Source: an uncultured Lachnospiraceae bacterium (GTDB taxonomy: Bacteria; Bacillota; Clostridia; Lachnospirales; Lachnospiraceae). From it: 64,000 bases of DNA. The stretch spans positions 62,001 to 126,000 of the forward strand of contig CAJUHH010000011.1 in the NCBI GenBank assembly GCA_910585965.1. The letters run 5' to 3'. Every line of letters starts with the position of its first letter. The first letter of the stretch is position 1. Made by a program: the position numbers and the translations under genes. Below are positions 40,001 to 45,811 of the stretch, piece after piece. Below the pieces are notes generated by a model. It was not told where the DNA came from. It saw only the letters and a program-made list of their open reading frames with translations, and made no database searches.

Positions 40001-40320
40001 TAACAGGAAAAGGTGCGCGTGCCAGAAATAGGGCAATTCAAGCTATAATAAAAGAGGATTTCCCTGACTTAAAATTAACGTACGAACCGGAATACAGTCC
40101 GTTTATTAGAACTGGAGTAGCTCAAAGAAATACAGGTACTCAAATAGGGAAAAATATGTTTTCGTCCAGAGCTGATTTGAGAGATACTATAATTCATGAA
40201 GAATTGCATCATAGGTGGTGGCAAAGAGGAATAATAGATCATCATCCGATGGATTCAACAAAAGAGGCAATTTTTTATAAAACAATTAATGCTTATAAGC
40301 AAATGAGAGGTTGGAATTAA
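31099..40320 (+). CDS. Giant Rhs/YD-repeat polymorphic toxin with FN3 repeats and a putative peptidase tip
   Basis: 3073 residues from ATG 31099 (GGAGAAAGG site). Residues 1 to ~1115 are 13 FN3-like repeats of ~85 residues, most with a T/NSVTVSW strand and an Y-x-Y-x-V-R strand. A DUF6531-like entry (DPVNALTGAFLWSYTCLEDY) begins near 1130, then dozens of YD repeats to ~2630, which in known Rhs proteins form a shell around the toxin. The core FYDAEQGRMMGRDPVKRGLN and GNDPVNYVDPTG lies near 2645-2685. A Gly/Ala-rich linker (2690-2960) leads to a ~108-residue tip with HEELHH at 3033-3038, a zincin-like HExxH. No signal peptide is seen, so export is unexplained. The tip is followed by its likely immunity gene. 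Confidence 0.93.
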   Translation: MAEFNLRSTINKDGSVTANWDSIPGAVKYFGELKIYKATNTEYINYGLRTTTFTTKAGLAAGKRYEIRVIAYNSSSKAIQSKTIGFNFPSDFYLNQPVAVPQNVKAVADTVSVTVSFSEVKYATSYDILFDNTVYNVKTTSKKFTGLGAKTSHTYAVRAKNTNYTSAYSTKQSITTKPFTPAIPSGITKTVTETSVTISWGKVTNATGYDIQFDGRTYSVTGTSKTFSSLTAGKTYNYQIRSKNADAASAYTSVLTVTTAPKPPATITATSTDSSITVSWNAVTGAKTYMIKFDGSPILTMQTSYTASGLKPNTSHTYQVCARSADGEGSYSTQRTIKTKLKLADPPGGVKKTSTDTSATVSWNAVTGAKGYDVRFNNSVYAVTGTSKTFTGLTPNTDYKYQVRTKDANGAGEYGAEQTVRTTPKAPTAVTVTANENSMTLSWGAVAGATGYDVLFNGTVYPVTGTSKTFTGLSANMGYIYQVRVKNADGASSYCTSKSTKTAPVPPSVPTARATTNSVTLSWNSVSGATSYDLLFNKDTYRVTGTSKTVTGLVPGTSYTYAVRSNNAGGSSSYSSTKTITTIPNPPAMPTNVSASVRSDSVTVSWGAVTGAKDYDLYFDGKTYNTTGLSRTMTGLSPNCGYSYRVRANNEGGSSSYSSMQTVWTLKLPPSVPTGISTSVTTNSVSIAWGRVGDAESYDLLFNGKVYEVNGTSKVISGLTPNTSYSYQVRAKNNGRASAYSAVQTVRTQMLPPAVPTGISAVPTTNSVTIRWGAVSGAASYDVSFNGKVYRATTNSQVISGLTPNTKYNYAVRANNAGGSSAYSAVQTVLTNAVPPAMPTGVCARATADTVTIEWNAVEGAESYDILWNNVMFNTEGTSWTHSRLNVNTDYRYAVRARNRAGTSLYSETQTIRTMLHTPLNVRATATTDSVTVSWNVAEGATGYDIKFNGLVYSVEGTSWTFTGLEDEKEYTYAVCAKNDVVYSEYSKKASIMTLSAAPPVPTNVRATSTFNSVRVSWDPVEGAESYEVEFDGTLHSVPGAAAGKMRAAGKMRAAGKMRAARADGQGNNYIFFHNLRPNTQHTYCVRSRNSRKASQYSPLGFIRTKLFKPRRLPNVKSGGRYRRYLDGRIGHVGLDPVNALTGAFLWSYTCLEDYGKDGLHFTAMYDSGRDEYPKALGKKWTYSLNYLLYMDEEYAYFSTPYDEVAAFVMDGEKSSFTPAEGMQSDYVMGRKEDASYFVRDVDGTEYVFGSDLYLKEIVEGGLAVYRFQADEEGQITHIEGRHGRTIALSYTGGHIVGAADAAGNTVVFGYEEDQLVSITNPDGGSMGFVYDDEGNLLEITDFAGRSYLSCQYDASGRVIAQNTAGRGSSYAAYDEEGRTTVFTDELGNETKYSYDENGCVTHVEQGGSGVQSTYDGNGRLTEQTDGLGNVTKMAYDECGRMNCVTYPDGTEEQVFYNEGNCPVRMVNRDGSESFYEYDERNNLLAAKDERGNTCSYSYDEEDNLVSYTDKEGNVWIYTYDENGYIKQAKDPEGNHYAYAHDAVGRLISYTTPGGRTTTYSYGGSGDLLHMADGDGTVTFAYDENGSQTKITDRMGNSRRMEYNGMGQIALATDFMGNAYTFAYDARGGLAKETDPLGFHQDYSYDAFGNCTAWTDKNGGTTTYQFDAASQLTEVKDAAGGLTRYAYDTAGRIKTVTDALDHQTSYDYDAVGRIVGVTDALGNSVSYTYDKNGNLLTKADEEGAVISYTYDKENRVSSIESDLGTTCFTYDKLGRVVSVEDADGHVETAEYDGDGNATSFTDKENRCTVYTYDASGRLAEETRPDGGKTSYEYDSNGNCIKITDAEGNIYTWEYDANDRAVKETDPLGYETAYAYDACGNLLSVTDARGGKTSFAYDGNGNRTKVTDPMEGETVYTYDGMNRLTKSTDAEGNSFAYEYDANGNRTAYTDANGNRWSYEYDALNRLTGVRDGNDGSLAFSYTKTGRIASVTDQEGAETVYQYDSMGRMTKICDALGNSLSFAYDSQGRVLAQTDARGNTTAYTYSPSGNLLRVTDAEGGVVSYTYDALGRVLTETNALGGVTSYAYDGLGHVTSMTDALGNVTAFAYTANGKIASVTDAEGGTTSYQYDGCGNLTQVTDALGNVTTFAYDAMNNQIRECLSEGEGQTCVTLYQYDRQGRMVKEINPLLDEKTYAYDGNGNIVSILDEDGNETTVRYDLNNRPAGMCYSDGREALFRYNKRGELVEMQDWNGTAVMEYGRTGKLRKTTDHNGYTVGYEYDANGNITGITYPDGSAASYAFDKNNRMVKAEGAEGKAAAYQYDPMGNIVSIRLPGSVSSYSYNKKGMPVKAAYQFDDGTLMEESYSYDAMGRITGTERTGNVPDLSANAAYAYDALGRLTSWTEGLSTEAYGYDVLGNRTARSVDGTVLASCQYNGMNQLVKRTENGIDYHYGYDRRGNLTEERAGESVIRRYLYDSAGYLCRGENLESGEATEYGYNALYMRVKNRAGGIGSPSAAGAAVTERNYHYAVDFLSGTNRVLAAYEEGHGVLRSVYGPGYGCVSRELLPEPGQPETALADTALPSAAYFQPDIRGSEWFAADSLGGVLRYAGNDVWGRRKGEEESGDSDFYGQLRYTSYSYDPVIGKYFAQARFYDAEQGRMMGRDPVKRGLNGYPYCGNDPVNYVDPTGEIANIIAGGIAGGVIGGAFGFAGSAVSQLMSGERFSMRKALGSAANGAVVGAVKGALVSSGAGIGLSLAADFIGGTAGSALEQKIGSGSVSLKESLVGGVTNAVSGAIYGKGPLKGFGDALMKGAASGAATAGIRYLARDWDEGGSDLAGSVLDLVQGVGQMALSPYSRNRDPRRGCGVRSSLSNRVGEPMAYGYRYDVGSLQKTGSVRRKKDGFSMLGLLKEAAIGGVMGGLAGTAFYGAGKAFGFLKDSVRDIRGNKGSSAIIEQKPDKQPQTYTSDLSNVTGKGARARNRAIQAIIKEDFPDLKLTYEPEYSPFIRTGVAQRNTGTQIGKNMFSSRADLRDTIIHEELHHRWWQRGIIDHHPMDSTKEAIFYKTINAYKQMRGWN
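34225..34278 (+). repeat. Three perfect copies of an 18-bp repeat within the Rhs gene
   Basis: GCAGGAAAAATGCGCGCA at 34225, 34243 and 34261 (last copy with one change) encodes AGKMRA three times inside FN3 repeat 13. The insert breaks the FN3 pattern and keeps frame, so copy number can change without inactivating the gene. Confidence 0.9.
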
Positions 40321-40322
40321 TT

Positions 40323-40712
40323 ATGGCTGTACTTAAAATAAAATGTGACTGCGGTAAAAATATTTCAAGCAAAGTGGGAAACAGAATATATAATAATAAA
40401 TTGTATTGGTTTCAGTCATATTCTTGTGATAACTGTGGAAAAACAATAGAAATGGAGAGCGATGATAAAATGCCAACTGATATTAAAGATGCAATTATTG
40501 AAGAAGGAGGTAATTATGTCCTAATTTTAAAAGAAACCAAAGATAGAAGAAAAGCAGAGTTTTTATTAAAAAAAATGCCGAATAGTAGTTTATTAAGCTT
40601 AAAGCCATTTCTGGAAAGAGAATGTGAGGAAATAATTAAGGGTACTAGGAATGAGGTGTTAATTGTTAAAAATTATTTGGCTAAGAGGGGGATTGATAGT
40701 TGCATAATATAA
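40323..40712 (+). CDS. Putative immunity protein for the Rhs peptidase tip
   Basis: 129 residues starting 3 bases after the Rhs stop, with a GAGAGG site inside the toxin end. The N-terminal third has CDCG and CDNCGK pairs like a zinc ribbon, and the remainder is charged and helical. A/T-rich codon use matches the toxin tip and differs from the G+C-rich Rhs core, as for exchanged toxin/immunity cassettes. A cut-off copy of this gene (43293-43382) follows the second copy of the same toxin, which strengthens the pairing. No family recognised. Confidence 0.75.
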   Translation: MAVLKIKCDCGKNISSKVGNRIYNNKLYWFQSYSCDNCGKTIEMESDDKMPTDIKDAIIEEGGNYVLILKETKDRRKAEFLLKKMPNSSLLSLKPFLERECEEIIKGTRNEVLIVKNYLAKRGIDSCII

Positions 40713-40809
40713 ATTAGCATAAAAAGAACGATATTTTCATTTATCAATATTGGAAAATATATTCTAATAATATAATGGATGAAAAGTTCCTTTATATTTG
40801 ACAAGTTAT

Positions 40810-40861
40810 AAAGCCGAGGATATTTTTGGGGATTGAAAAATGCCTAAATATCCTTGGCTTT
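40810..40861. repeat. Long stem-loop ending cassette 1
   Basis: AAAGCCGAGGATATTT (40810-40825) pairs with AAATATCCTTGGCTTT (40846-40861), 16 bases with one G-U, no T tract. A similar but unrelated-sequence stem-loop ends cassette 2. Confidence 0.8.
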
Positions 40862-40950
40862 GAATGGTATTTGAATGATATAATATGGATGGGTTAGTTG
40901 GGTGTTGATGAAAGTTCCGTTTTTAGAGAGAATCCATATCCATCAGCTAT

Positions 40951-42312
40951 AGCTACGACCCGGTTCTATGACGCGGAACAGGGGCGCATGATGGGGCGAG
41001 ACCCGGTGAAAAGGGGGTTGAATGCATATCCTTATTGCGGTAATGACCCGGTTAATTATGTGAATCCTACGGGGGAGATCCCTAATATTGTCGCTGGAGG
41101 AATCGCCGGGTTTTTAATCGGCGGGGCATTCGGATTTGCCGGATCGGCGGTATCCAAGTTAATGAGCGGGGAAGGTTCAGCATGCGGAAAGCGCTCGGAA
41201 GCGCCGCGAATGGAGCGGTAGTGGGCGCGGTGAAAGGGGCGCTGGTCAGCTCAGGAGCAGGAATCGGATTGTCCCTGGTGGCTGATTTTATCGGAGGGAC
41301 GGCAGGAAGCGCGCTGGAGCAGAAGATAGGAAGCGGCAGCGTCAGCTTGAAGGAGAGCCTGGTAGGGGGCGTGACGAATGCGGTAAGCGGAGCCATTTAT
41401 GGCAAAGGTCCGCTGAAGGGCTTCGGGGACGCGCTCATGAAAGGAGCAGCAAGCGGCGCGGCGACGGCGGGAATCCGTTATCTGGCAAGGGACTGGGATG
41501 AGGGAGGAAGCGACCTGGCAGGAAGCGTCCTTGACTTGGTTCAGGGAGTAGGGCAGATGGCGCTTTCCCCTTACAGCAGAAACCGCGACCCGAGGAGAGG
41601 ATGCGGGGTACGTAGTTCGTTGTCGAACCGGGTTGGAGAGCCTATGGCGTATGGCTATCGGTATGACGTTGGTTCCTTGCAGAAGACAGGAAGCGTGCGC
41701 AGGAAGAAGGACGGCTTCAGTATGCTGGGGCTGCTGAAGGAAGCGGCAATCGGCGGCGTGATGGGCGGCCTGGCGGGAACGGCGTTTTATGGAGCCGGGA
41801 AGGCTTTTGGGTTCTTGAAGGATAGTGTGAGGGATGTTCGGGGGAATAAGGGTGGCTCATCTGTTGGGGAATTAACAATATCATCACGAAATACGAGCAG
41901 AGGGAAGCCTAATGCAATAAATCATTTTGGGGAGGATTTAAATGCAAGACAACGGAATTTGTTAAATCAGCTTCCAGAATATGATTCATCAACAATTGTA
42001 AGGAAATCGAGTGTAAACTTGAATGATCTGTCTGCATTAACAGCAAAAACAGGTGATGAATTTGCTATGTTTACTAGAGGTAGCCAAAGAATGATTATTC
42101 GCGGAGGACCAACTAAGGTAAATATCAATAGTGTGAGAGCGCAAGAATTAGCTTCAGTCGGATATAGGTGGAGCGGTCATACGCACCCGGGAATTGGCGA
42201 TTGGGTGAAAACGCCTTCAGCAGGTGATAAATTAATTTTAAATTCATTTAAACAAACTCAAAGTGCAATTTATGATAGCGCAGGTAAATTTCAATTATTT
42301 GGAGAATTATAA
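40951..42312 (+). pseudogene. Displaced Rhs C-terminal cassette with a JAMM-like toxin domain
   Basis: From about 40951 the DNA repeats the Rhs core of the main gene (39004 onward), with 29 bases lost between two CCCGGTT words, and a single C missing near 41173 that shifts frame. From ATG 41182 a 376-residue frame stays open: linker identical to the main protein to ~41866, then a different tip ending in SGHTHPGIGDWVKTPSAGD, with H333, H335, S346 and D349 fitting a JAMM/JAB metallopeptidase pattern. It has no promoter or N-terminal shell of its own, so it is probably a silent donor, although translation from 41182 cannot be excluded. Confidence 0.82.
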
Positions 42313-42605
42313 TGAAAAAAGTAGATAAATGGAAGGTAGAAAAAGAATTACAAAGAGCACTTGCAATTGAATATGTAAGAGATTATTGTAGGGAAAATAA
42401 AATTTCAATAGAAAAATTGGAGAAAGAAATATTTGATTTATCATACCAAGTATGTGGTTTTCTTCATCCAAGCGATATTGAATCGGATGGGCTATTAAAT
42501 GATGTGGAAACTATGCCTAAACCCACATTAACTATTAGATATGAGAATAATATGCTTTCTATTGAACAAACAGAGTTTACAAAAGAATTTTTGAGTGCTG
42601 AGTAA
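42312..42605 (+). CDS. Putative immunity protein for the JAMM-like toxin
   Basis: 97 residues, acidic, all-helical N-terminus (KVEKELQRALAIEYVRDYC) and beta-rich C-terminus (PKPTLTIRYENNMLSIEQ). Its ATG overlaps the toxin stop in TAATG, so the two are tightly coupled. Family not recognised; assigned by position. A silent toxin cassette often keeps an expressed immunity gene, which would protect against kin that use this tip. Confidence 0.65.
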   Translation: MKKVDKWKVEKELQRALAIEYVRDYCRENKISIEKLEKEIFDLSYQVCGFLHPSDIESDGLLNDVETMPKPTLTIRYENNMLSIEQTEFTKEFLSAE

Positions 42606-42695
42606 TTAATAATGTGTACAAAATCTGCGATATATTCGGGATTCTATGAGGAGGTATAGAGGGGAACTTTTCCCAGTTCCCTGACTAGGAAGAAA

Positions 42696-42746
42696 AAAAT
42701 GGAGATATTTCATGGACTATGTAAAGTTCTGGAATATCTCCATTTT
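42696..42746. repeat. Long stem-loop ending cassette 2
   Basis: AAAATGGAGATATT (42696-42709) pairs perfectly with AATATCTCCATTTT (42733-42746), 14 bases. It lies in the 241-base gap before cassette 3, in which no gene is seen. Could act as terminator or recombination boundary. Confidence 0.8.
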
Positions 42747-42848
42747 GTTGCTTTGCTAAAGCATAGATGACATTGATGTTTGCTGAGAGTATAATAGGGG
42801 ATAAGTTATTCGGGTATTAAGGGAGATTCTGTTTTCTTTAAGAGAAGG

Positions 42849-43290
42849 GAAGGCCTTTGGGTTCTTGAAGGATAGTGTGCGGGATGTTCGGGGGAATAAG
42901 AGCAGTTCTGTGATAATGGAACAAAAACCTGATAAACAATCTTAAATATATACTTCAGATTTGTCTAATGTAACAGGAAAAGGTGCGCGCGCCAGAAATA
43001 GGGCAATTCAAGCTATTATAAAAGAGGATTTTCCTGACTTAAAATTAACGTACGAATCGGAATACAGTCCGTTTATTAGAACTGGAGTAGCTCAAAGAAA
43101 TACAGGTACTCAAATAGGGAAAAATATGTTTTCGTCCAGAGCTGATTTGAGAGATACTATAATTCATGAAGAATTGCATCATAGGTGGTGGCAAAGAGGA
43201 ATAATAGATCATCATCCGATGGATTCAACAAAAGAGGCAATTTTTTATAAAACAATTAATGCTTATAAGCAAATGAGAGGTTGGAATTAA
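42849..43290 (+). pseudogene. Second, broken copy of the Rhs peptidase tip (cassette 3)
   Basis: Nearly identical to 39879-40320 of the main Rhs gene, including HEELHH, but with TAA at 42943-42945 where the original has CAA, and several substitutions before it. The toxin domain proper (from about 42961) is intact for 109 codons and could start at a TTG. No shell or core precedes it. A silent or decaying donor copy. Confidence 0.85.
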
Positions 43291-43292
43291 TT

Positions 43293-43382
43293 ATGGCTGT
43301 ACTTAAAATAAAATGTGACTGCGGTAAAAATATTTCAAGCAAAGTGGGAGACAGAATATATTATATCATCATCGGGAAATGA
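43293..43382 (+). pseudogene. Truncated copy of the cassette-1 immunity gene
   Basis: The first ~22 codons match the immunity gene at 40323 (MAVLKIKCDCGKNISSKVG). Homology ends near 43361 and a chance stop follows at 43380. It marks a recombination breakpoint. Confidence 0.85.
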
Positions 43383-43650
43383 TCGGCGGTATTCCAGCTG
43401 ATGAGCGGTGAAAGGCGTGCTGGTCAGCTCAGGAGCAGGAATCGGATTGTCTCTGGCGGCTGATTTTATCGGGGGAACTGCGGGAAGCGCGCTGGAGCAG
43501 AAGATAGGAAGCGGCAGTGTCAGCTTGAAGGAAAGCATAGTAGGCGGCGTGATGGGCGGCCTGGCTGGAACGGCGCTTTATGGAGCTGGTAAGGCTTTGG
43601 ATTTCTTGAAGGATAGCGTGCGGGATGTTTGGGGAATAAGGGCAGGGTAG
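43383..43650 (+). pseudogene. Rhs linker remnant with internal deletions
   Basis: Joins pieces of the Gly/Ala-rich Rhs linker: the GALVSSGAGIGLSLAADF and LEQKIGSGSVSLKES region fused directly to VMGGLAGTALYGAGKA and FLKDSVRDV. About 70 bases and then several hundred bases are missing relative to the main gene. No toxin tip remains; the 130 bases after it hold no clear gene. Confidence 0.8.
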
Positions 43651-43780
43651 ATGCTATAAACAGTGATAATATGATGTTTAGAAAAGTAAACTCCCTTTTT
43701 GAAAGTGTGTGTTCAATGAAAAGAACTGTATAAATATGTCGTAGATTAATAAATAAAAATTAAGATTGGAAGGTGGAGCT

Positions 43781-44266
43781 GTGGGGGAAAAAGTTATCTG
43801 TTTTCATAATCCGGAGAAAACTAATGGATATTTAAGCAATTGGTATCTTTCGGATTTTTGCGTTAATAAGATTCGATATTCTTCTATGGAACAGTATATG
43901 ATGCATCAGAAGGCATTGCTTTTTGATGATGCAGAGATTGCGGGACAAATAATGGACACAGCTGATGTGGGAAAAATCAAGGCATTAGGAAGAAGTGTCA
44001 AAAATTATGAAGATATTGTATGGAATGGTATGCGGCAGATCATTGTCTATCAGGGATTGCTTGAAAAGTTTAAACAAAATGATGAGTTGAAAGAGAAACT
44101 TTTGTCTACACAAAGTCATATATTAGCAGAATGTGCTGTTCAGGATAAAATATGGGGAATTGGCCTTTCGATGAAAGATGAGAGGAGATTTGATTTGAGT
44201 GAGTGGCAAGGTCAAAACTTATTAGGTTTTTCTTTAATGAGAGTGCGTACCGTTTTGAAAGCATAA
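43781..44266 (+). CDS. NADAR family protein (YbiA-like N-glycosidase)
   Basis: 161 residues from GTG 43781 (GGAAGGTGGAG site). Family motifs: LSNWYLSDF, the SSMEQYMMHQKALLF substrate helix, KALGRSVKNY, WNGMRQIIVYQGL, and a C-terminal WGIGLSM with LLGFSLMRVR. NADAR proteins cleave N-glycosidic bonds of riboflavin intermediates, or remove ADP-ribose from guanine in DarT1-type toxin-antitoxin systems. Here it sits alone between Rhs toxin scraps, so it may be an orphan immunity gene for an ADP-ribosylating tip now lost. That role is inference. Confidence 0.85.
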   Translation: MGEKVICFHNPEKTNGYLSNWYLSDFCVNKIRYSSMEQYMMHQKALLFDDAEIAGQIMDTADVGKIKALGRSVKNYEDIVWNGMRQIIVYQGLLEKFKQNDELKEKLLSTQSHILAECAVQDKIWGIGLSMKDERRFDLSEWQGQNLLGFSLMRVRTVLKA

Positions 44267-44450
44267 ATATTCGTTAAGATTTTGCAGACGGACAGGGTGT
44301 ACTTATTCAGATGGATGAAAACATGGAAGAGCAAACGTATTTGAAGAGTTAATTCGTGCGACACAATTTCGTCAAAATTTGAATGATGATAGGAGCTGGT
44401 AGGATACTGGCTTCTATTGTTTGATTAAAAGAAAGGCAGATGCTGATAGA

Positions 44451-44591
44451 ATGTATTATGGATATGATATATGCCCTAAATGTAAAAATGAATTAATTAT
44501 TAGAAGAGGATGTAAGAAACATATTGATGATTTCAGCAAATGTGGCGGTGATATATGTAGAAAATGTGGAAATAAATTGGTAAATGTATAA
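44451..44591 (+). CDS. 46-residue zinc-ribbon-like protein
   Basis: From ATG 44451: ICPKCKNELII in the first half and ICRKCGNKLVNV at the end, two CxxC knuckles 36 residues apart. An in-frame TTG at 44421 would add ten residues. No family recognised. A/T-rich like its neighbours; may be a whole small protein or the remnant of an immunity gene. The gap 44267-44450 shows only broken coding traces. Confidence 0.5.
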   Translation: MYYGYDICPKCKNELIIRRGCKKHIDDFSKCGGDICRKCGNKLVNV

Positions 44592-44599
44592 AGACTGTC

Positions 44600-44872
44600 A
44601 TGAAAATGGTGAACTGCGATTTTAATTCGGCAGAAGAGGCAATATATGCACAGGGAGATCTTGGAATTATAGGGGATTTCATAAGTGCCTATCTGAATAT
44701 GGCGATGGCGGTTTTTGAAGTTTTGCAAATGTTGGAGAGGCAAAGCATTATGTATAAGGTAAGTCCGCCGTTTCCCTATGAAATACCTGAATTTAGGGAA
44801 ATGGATGAGGGGGCATTAAATGAAATTTTAAAACTGAGTAATGAATGGGAAGAACTATATTCGAGAGACTGA
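44600..44872 (+). CDS. Small acidic protein, possible orphan immunity protein
   Basis: 90 residues, acidic and helical (AEEAIYAQGDLGIIGDFISA, MAMAVFEVLQMLE, EGALNEILKLSNEWEEL). It starts 8 bases after the zinc-ribbon gene and its end touches a scrap of Rhs linker, the same arrangement as the other immunity genes in this region. A second ATG at 44606 is possible. No family recognised. Confidence 0.55.
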   Translation: MKMVNCDFNSAEEAIYAQGDLGIIGDFISAYLNMAMAVFEVLQMLERQSIMYKVSPPFPYEIPEFREMDEGALNEILKLSNEWEELYSRD

Positions 44873-44945
44873 AAGAGGCGGCAGTTGGCTGCACAATAGG
44901 TGGCCTGGCGGGAACGGCGTTTTATGGAGCCGGGAAGGCTTTTAC
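44867..44945 (+). pseudogene. Rhs linker scrap
   Basis: About 79 bases matching 39811-39890 of the main gene (LKEAAVGC..IGGLAGTAFYGAGKAF). Homology stops at 44945, where unrelated mobile-element-like sequence begins. Last trace of Rhs material. Confidence 0.8.
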
Positions 44946-45300
44946 TTCTGTCGGCAGACATTTCCCAAAAACATGGCCTTGCAGTCGGAAAATCCCAATA
45001 GGTAGGCGAGCATAGCATACCGGGATCAATAGCACAATGTGCTATGCGCGTTTTGCTCGCTGACGTAGCGGTCAATCAACTGCCGGACTTTCCTCGGTAA
45101 TTCCATCTCGTTCAATTTGCCGGAATATTCGTCCGATTTGCGGTTGATTGTCTGGTATTCCCTGTCACCGCTTACAATGCCGTTCATGCGGACGATCATA
45201 AGCTGGCATAATGCAGAATCTTTTTCTAATCCGATCCCTCCTTCCGTGGTGTCGTAGCGTACCTATGTTTTGGAGGGATAGCAAGCGTGAAAATAAAAAA
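44946..45300 (-). pseudogene. Remnant of a small mobile-element-type gene
   Basis: Broken minus-strand frames give MNGIVSGDREYQTINRKSDE, LNEMELPRKVRQLIDRYVSE and, after a stop and frame change, YAMLAYLLGFSDCKAMF. This looks like one small helical protein of the sort carried on integrative elements, interrupted near 45035. Together with the tiny toxins downstream it suggests the edge of an old insertion. No terminal repeats identified. Confidence 0.4.
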
Positions 45301-45443
45301 GCCGGAAATTGCTTGTAGCGTCCGACATTTTTTGATAATATATCCACATGGGGTACTGCCATAACGGGTAGGCGGTCAGTCCTTCTTCGCAGAGGGACTA
45401 TCCCTCTGACAACGGGTAAAATCGGGAAAGGAGGGATTACTTT

Positions 45444-45536
45444 ATGAGTGACTATGAACTGCTAACGGTTGTTCTGATGATTCTTGGAATCATCGTGTCG
45501 ATCTTGATAGCATACATAAACGACACAAAAAAGTAA
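45444..45536 (+). CDS. Putative holin-like type I toxin 1
   Basis: 30 residues: MSDYELLTVVLMILGIIVSI and a short polar tail ending NDTKK, one transmembrane helix after an acidic start. This is the pattern of the small holin-like toxins (TxpA/Hol_Tox type) of Firmicutes, which depolarise the membrane when overproduced. A perfect AAAGGAGG site precedes the ATG. Its end lies in a bidirectional terminator, beyond which a minus-strand promoter points back at it, as in type I toxin-antitoxin pairs with an antisense RNA. Confidence 0.75.
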   Translation: MSDYELLTVVLMILGIIVSILIAYINDTKK

Positions 45537-45569
45537 CCGCCCTCGGCCAAAGGATGCGGTTACTTTTTT
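45527..45569. terminator. Bidirectional terminator shared by toxin 1 and its antisense RNA
   Basis: AAAAAAGTAACCGC (45527-45540) and GCGGTTACTTTTTT (45556-45569) are perfect complements, with T tracts on both strands. Confidence 0.9.
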
Positions 45570-45619
45570 AGTAACTAATTTCTAAGGGCTGACCGTCTAT
45601 CGGCAGTATTCCTTTTTGT
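45527..45619 (-). ncRNA. Predicted antisense RNA antitoxin 1
   Basis: On the minus strand TTGACA (45654-45649) and TACAAT (45631-45626) have a 17-base spacer. Transcription from about 45619 would run to the bidirectional terminator, giving an RNA of ~90 bases that overlaps the 3' end of the toxin 1 message. Predicted from promoter and terminator only. Confidence 0.6.
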
Positions 45620-45625
45620 GTTTTC

Positions 45626-45654
45626 ATTGTAGCAGATTCCTCTGCATCTGTCAA
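45626..45654 (-). promoter_or_regulatory. Promoter of antisense RNA 1
   Basis: TTGACA-N17-TACAAT on the minus strand; perfect -35, near-perfect -10, ideal spacing. Confidence 0.75.
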
Positions 45655-45811
45655 ACGCTGCGAGTGTTCCGCTGAAATCATTCTATACTGGATTCCGCAC
45701 AGGTGGGGGTAAAAGGGGTAAATGATTTACCCCAGGGGTAAAAGTCATCAAAATCTAACATTTTGCGGAGGGTTCAAAGCCCTTCGGACGAAAGAAAGGA
45801 GGGCGTTGCCA

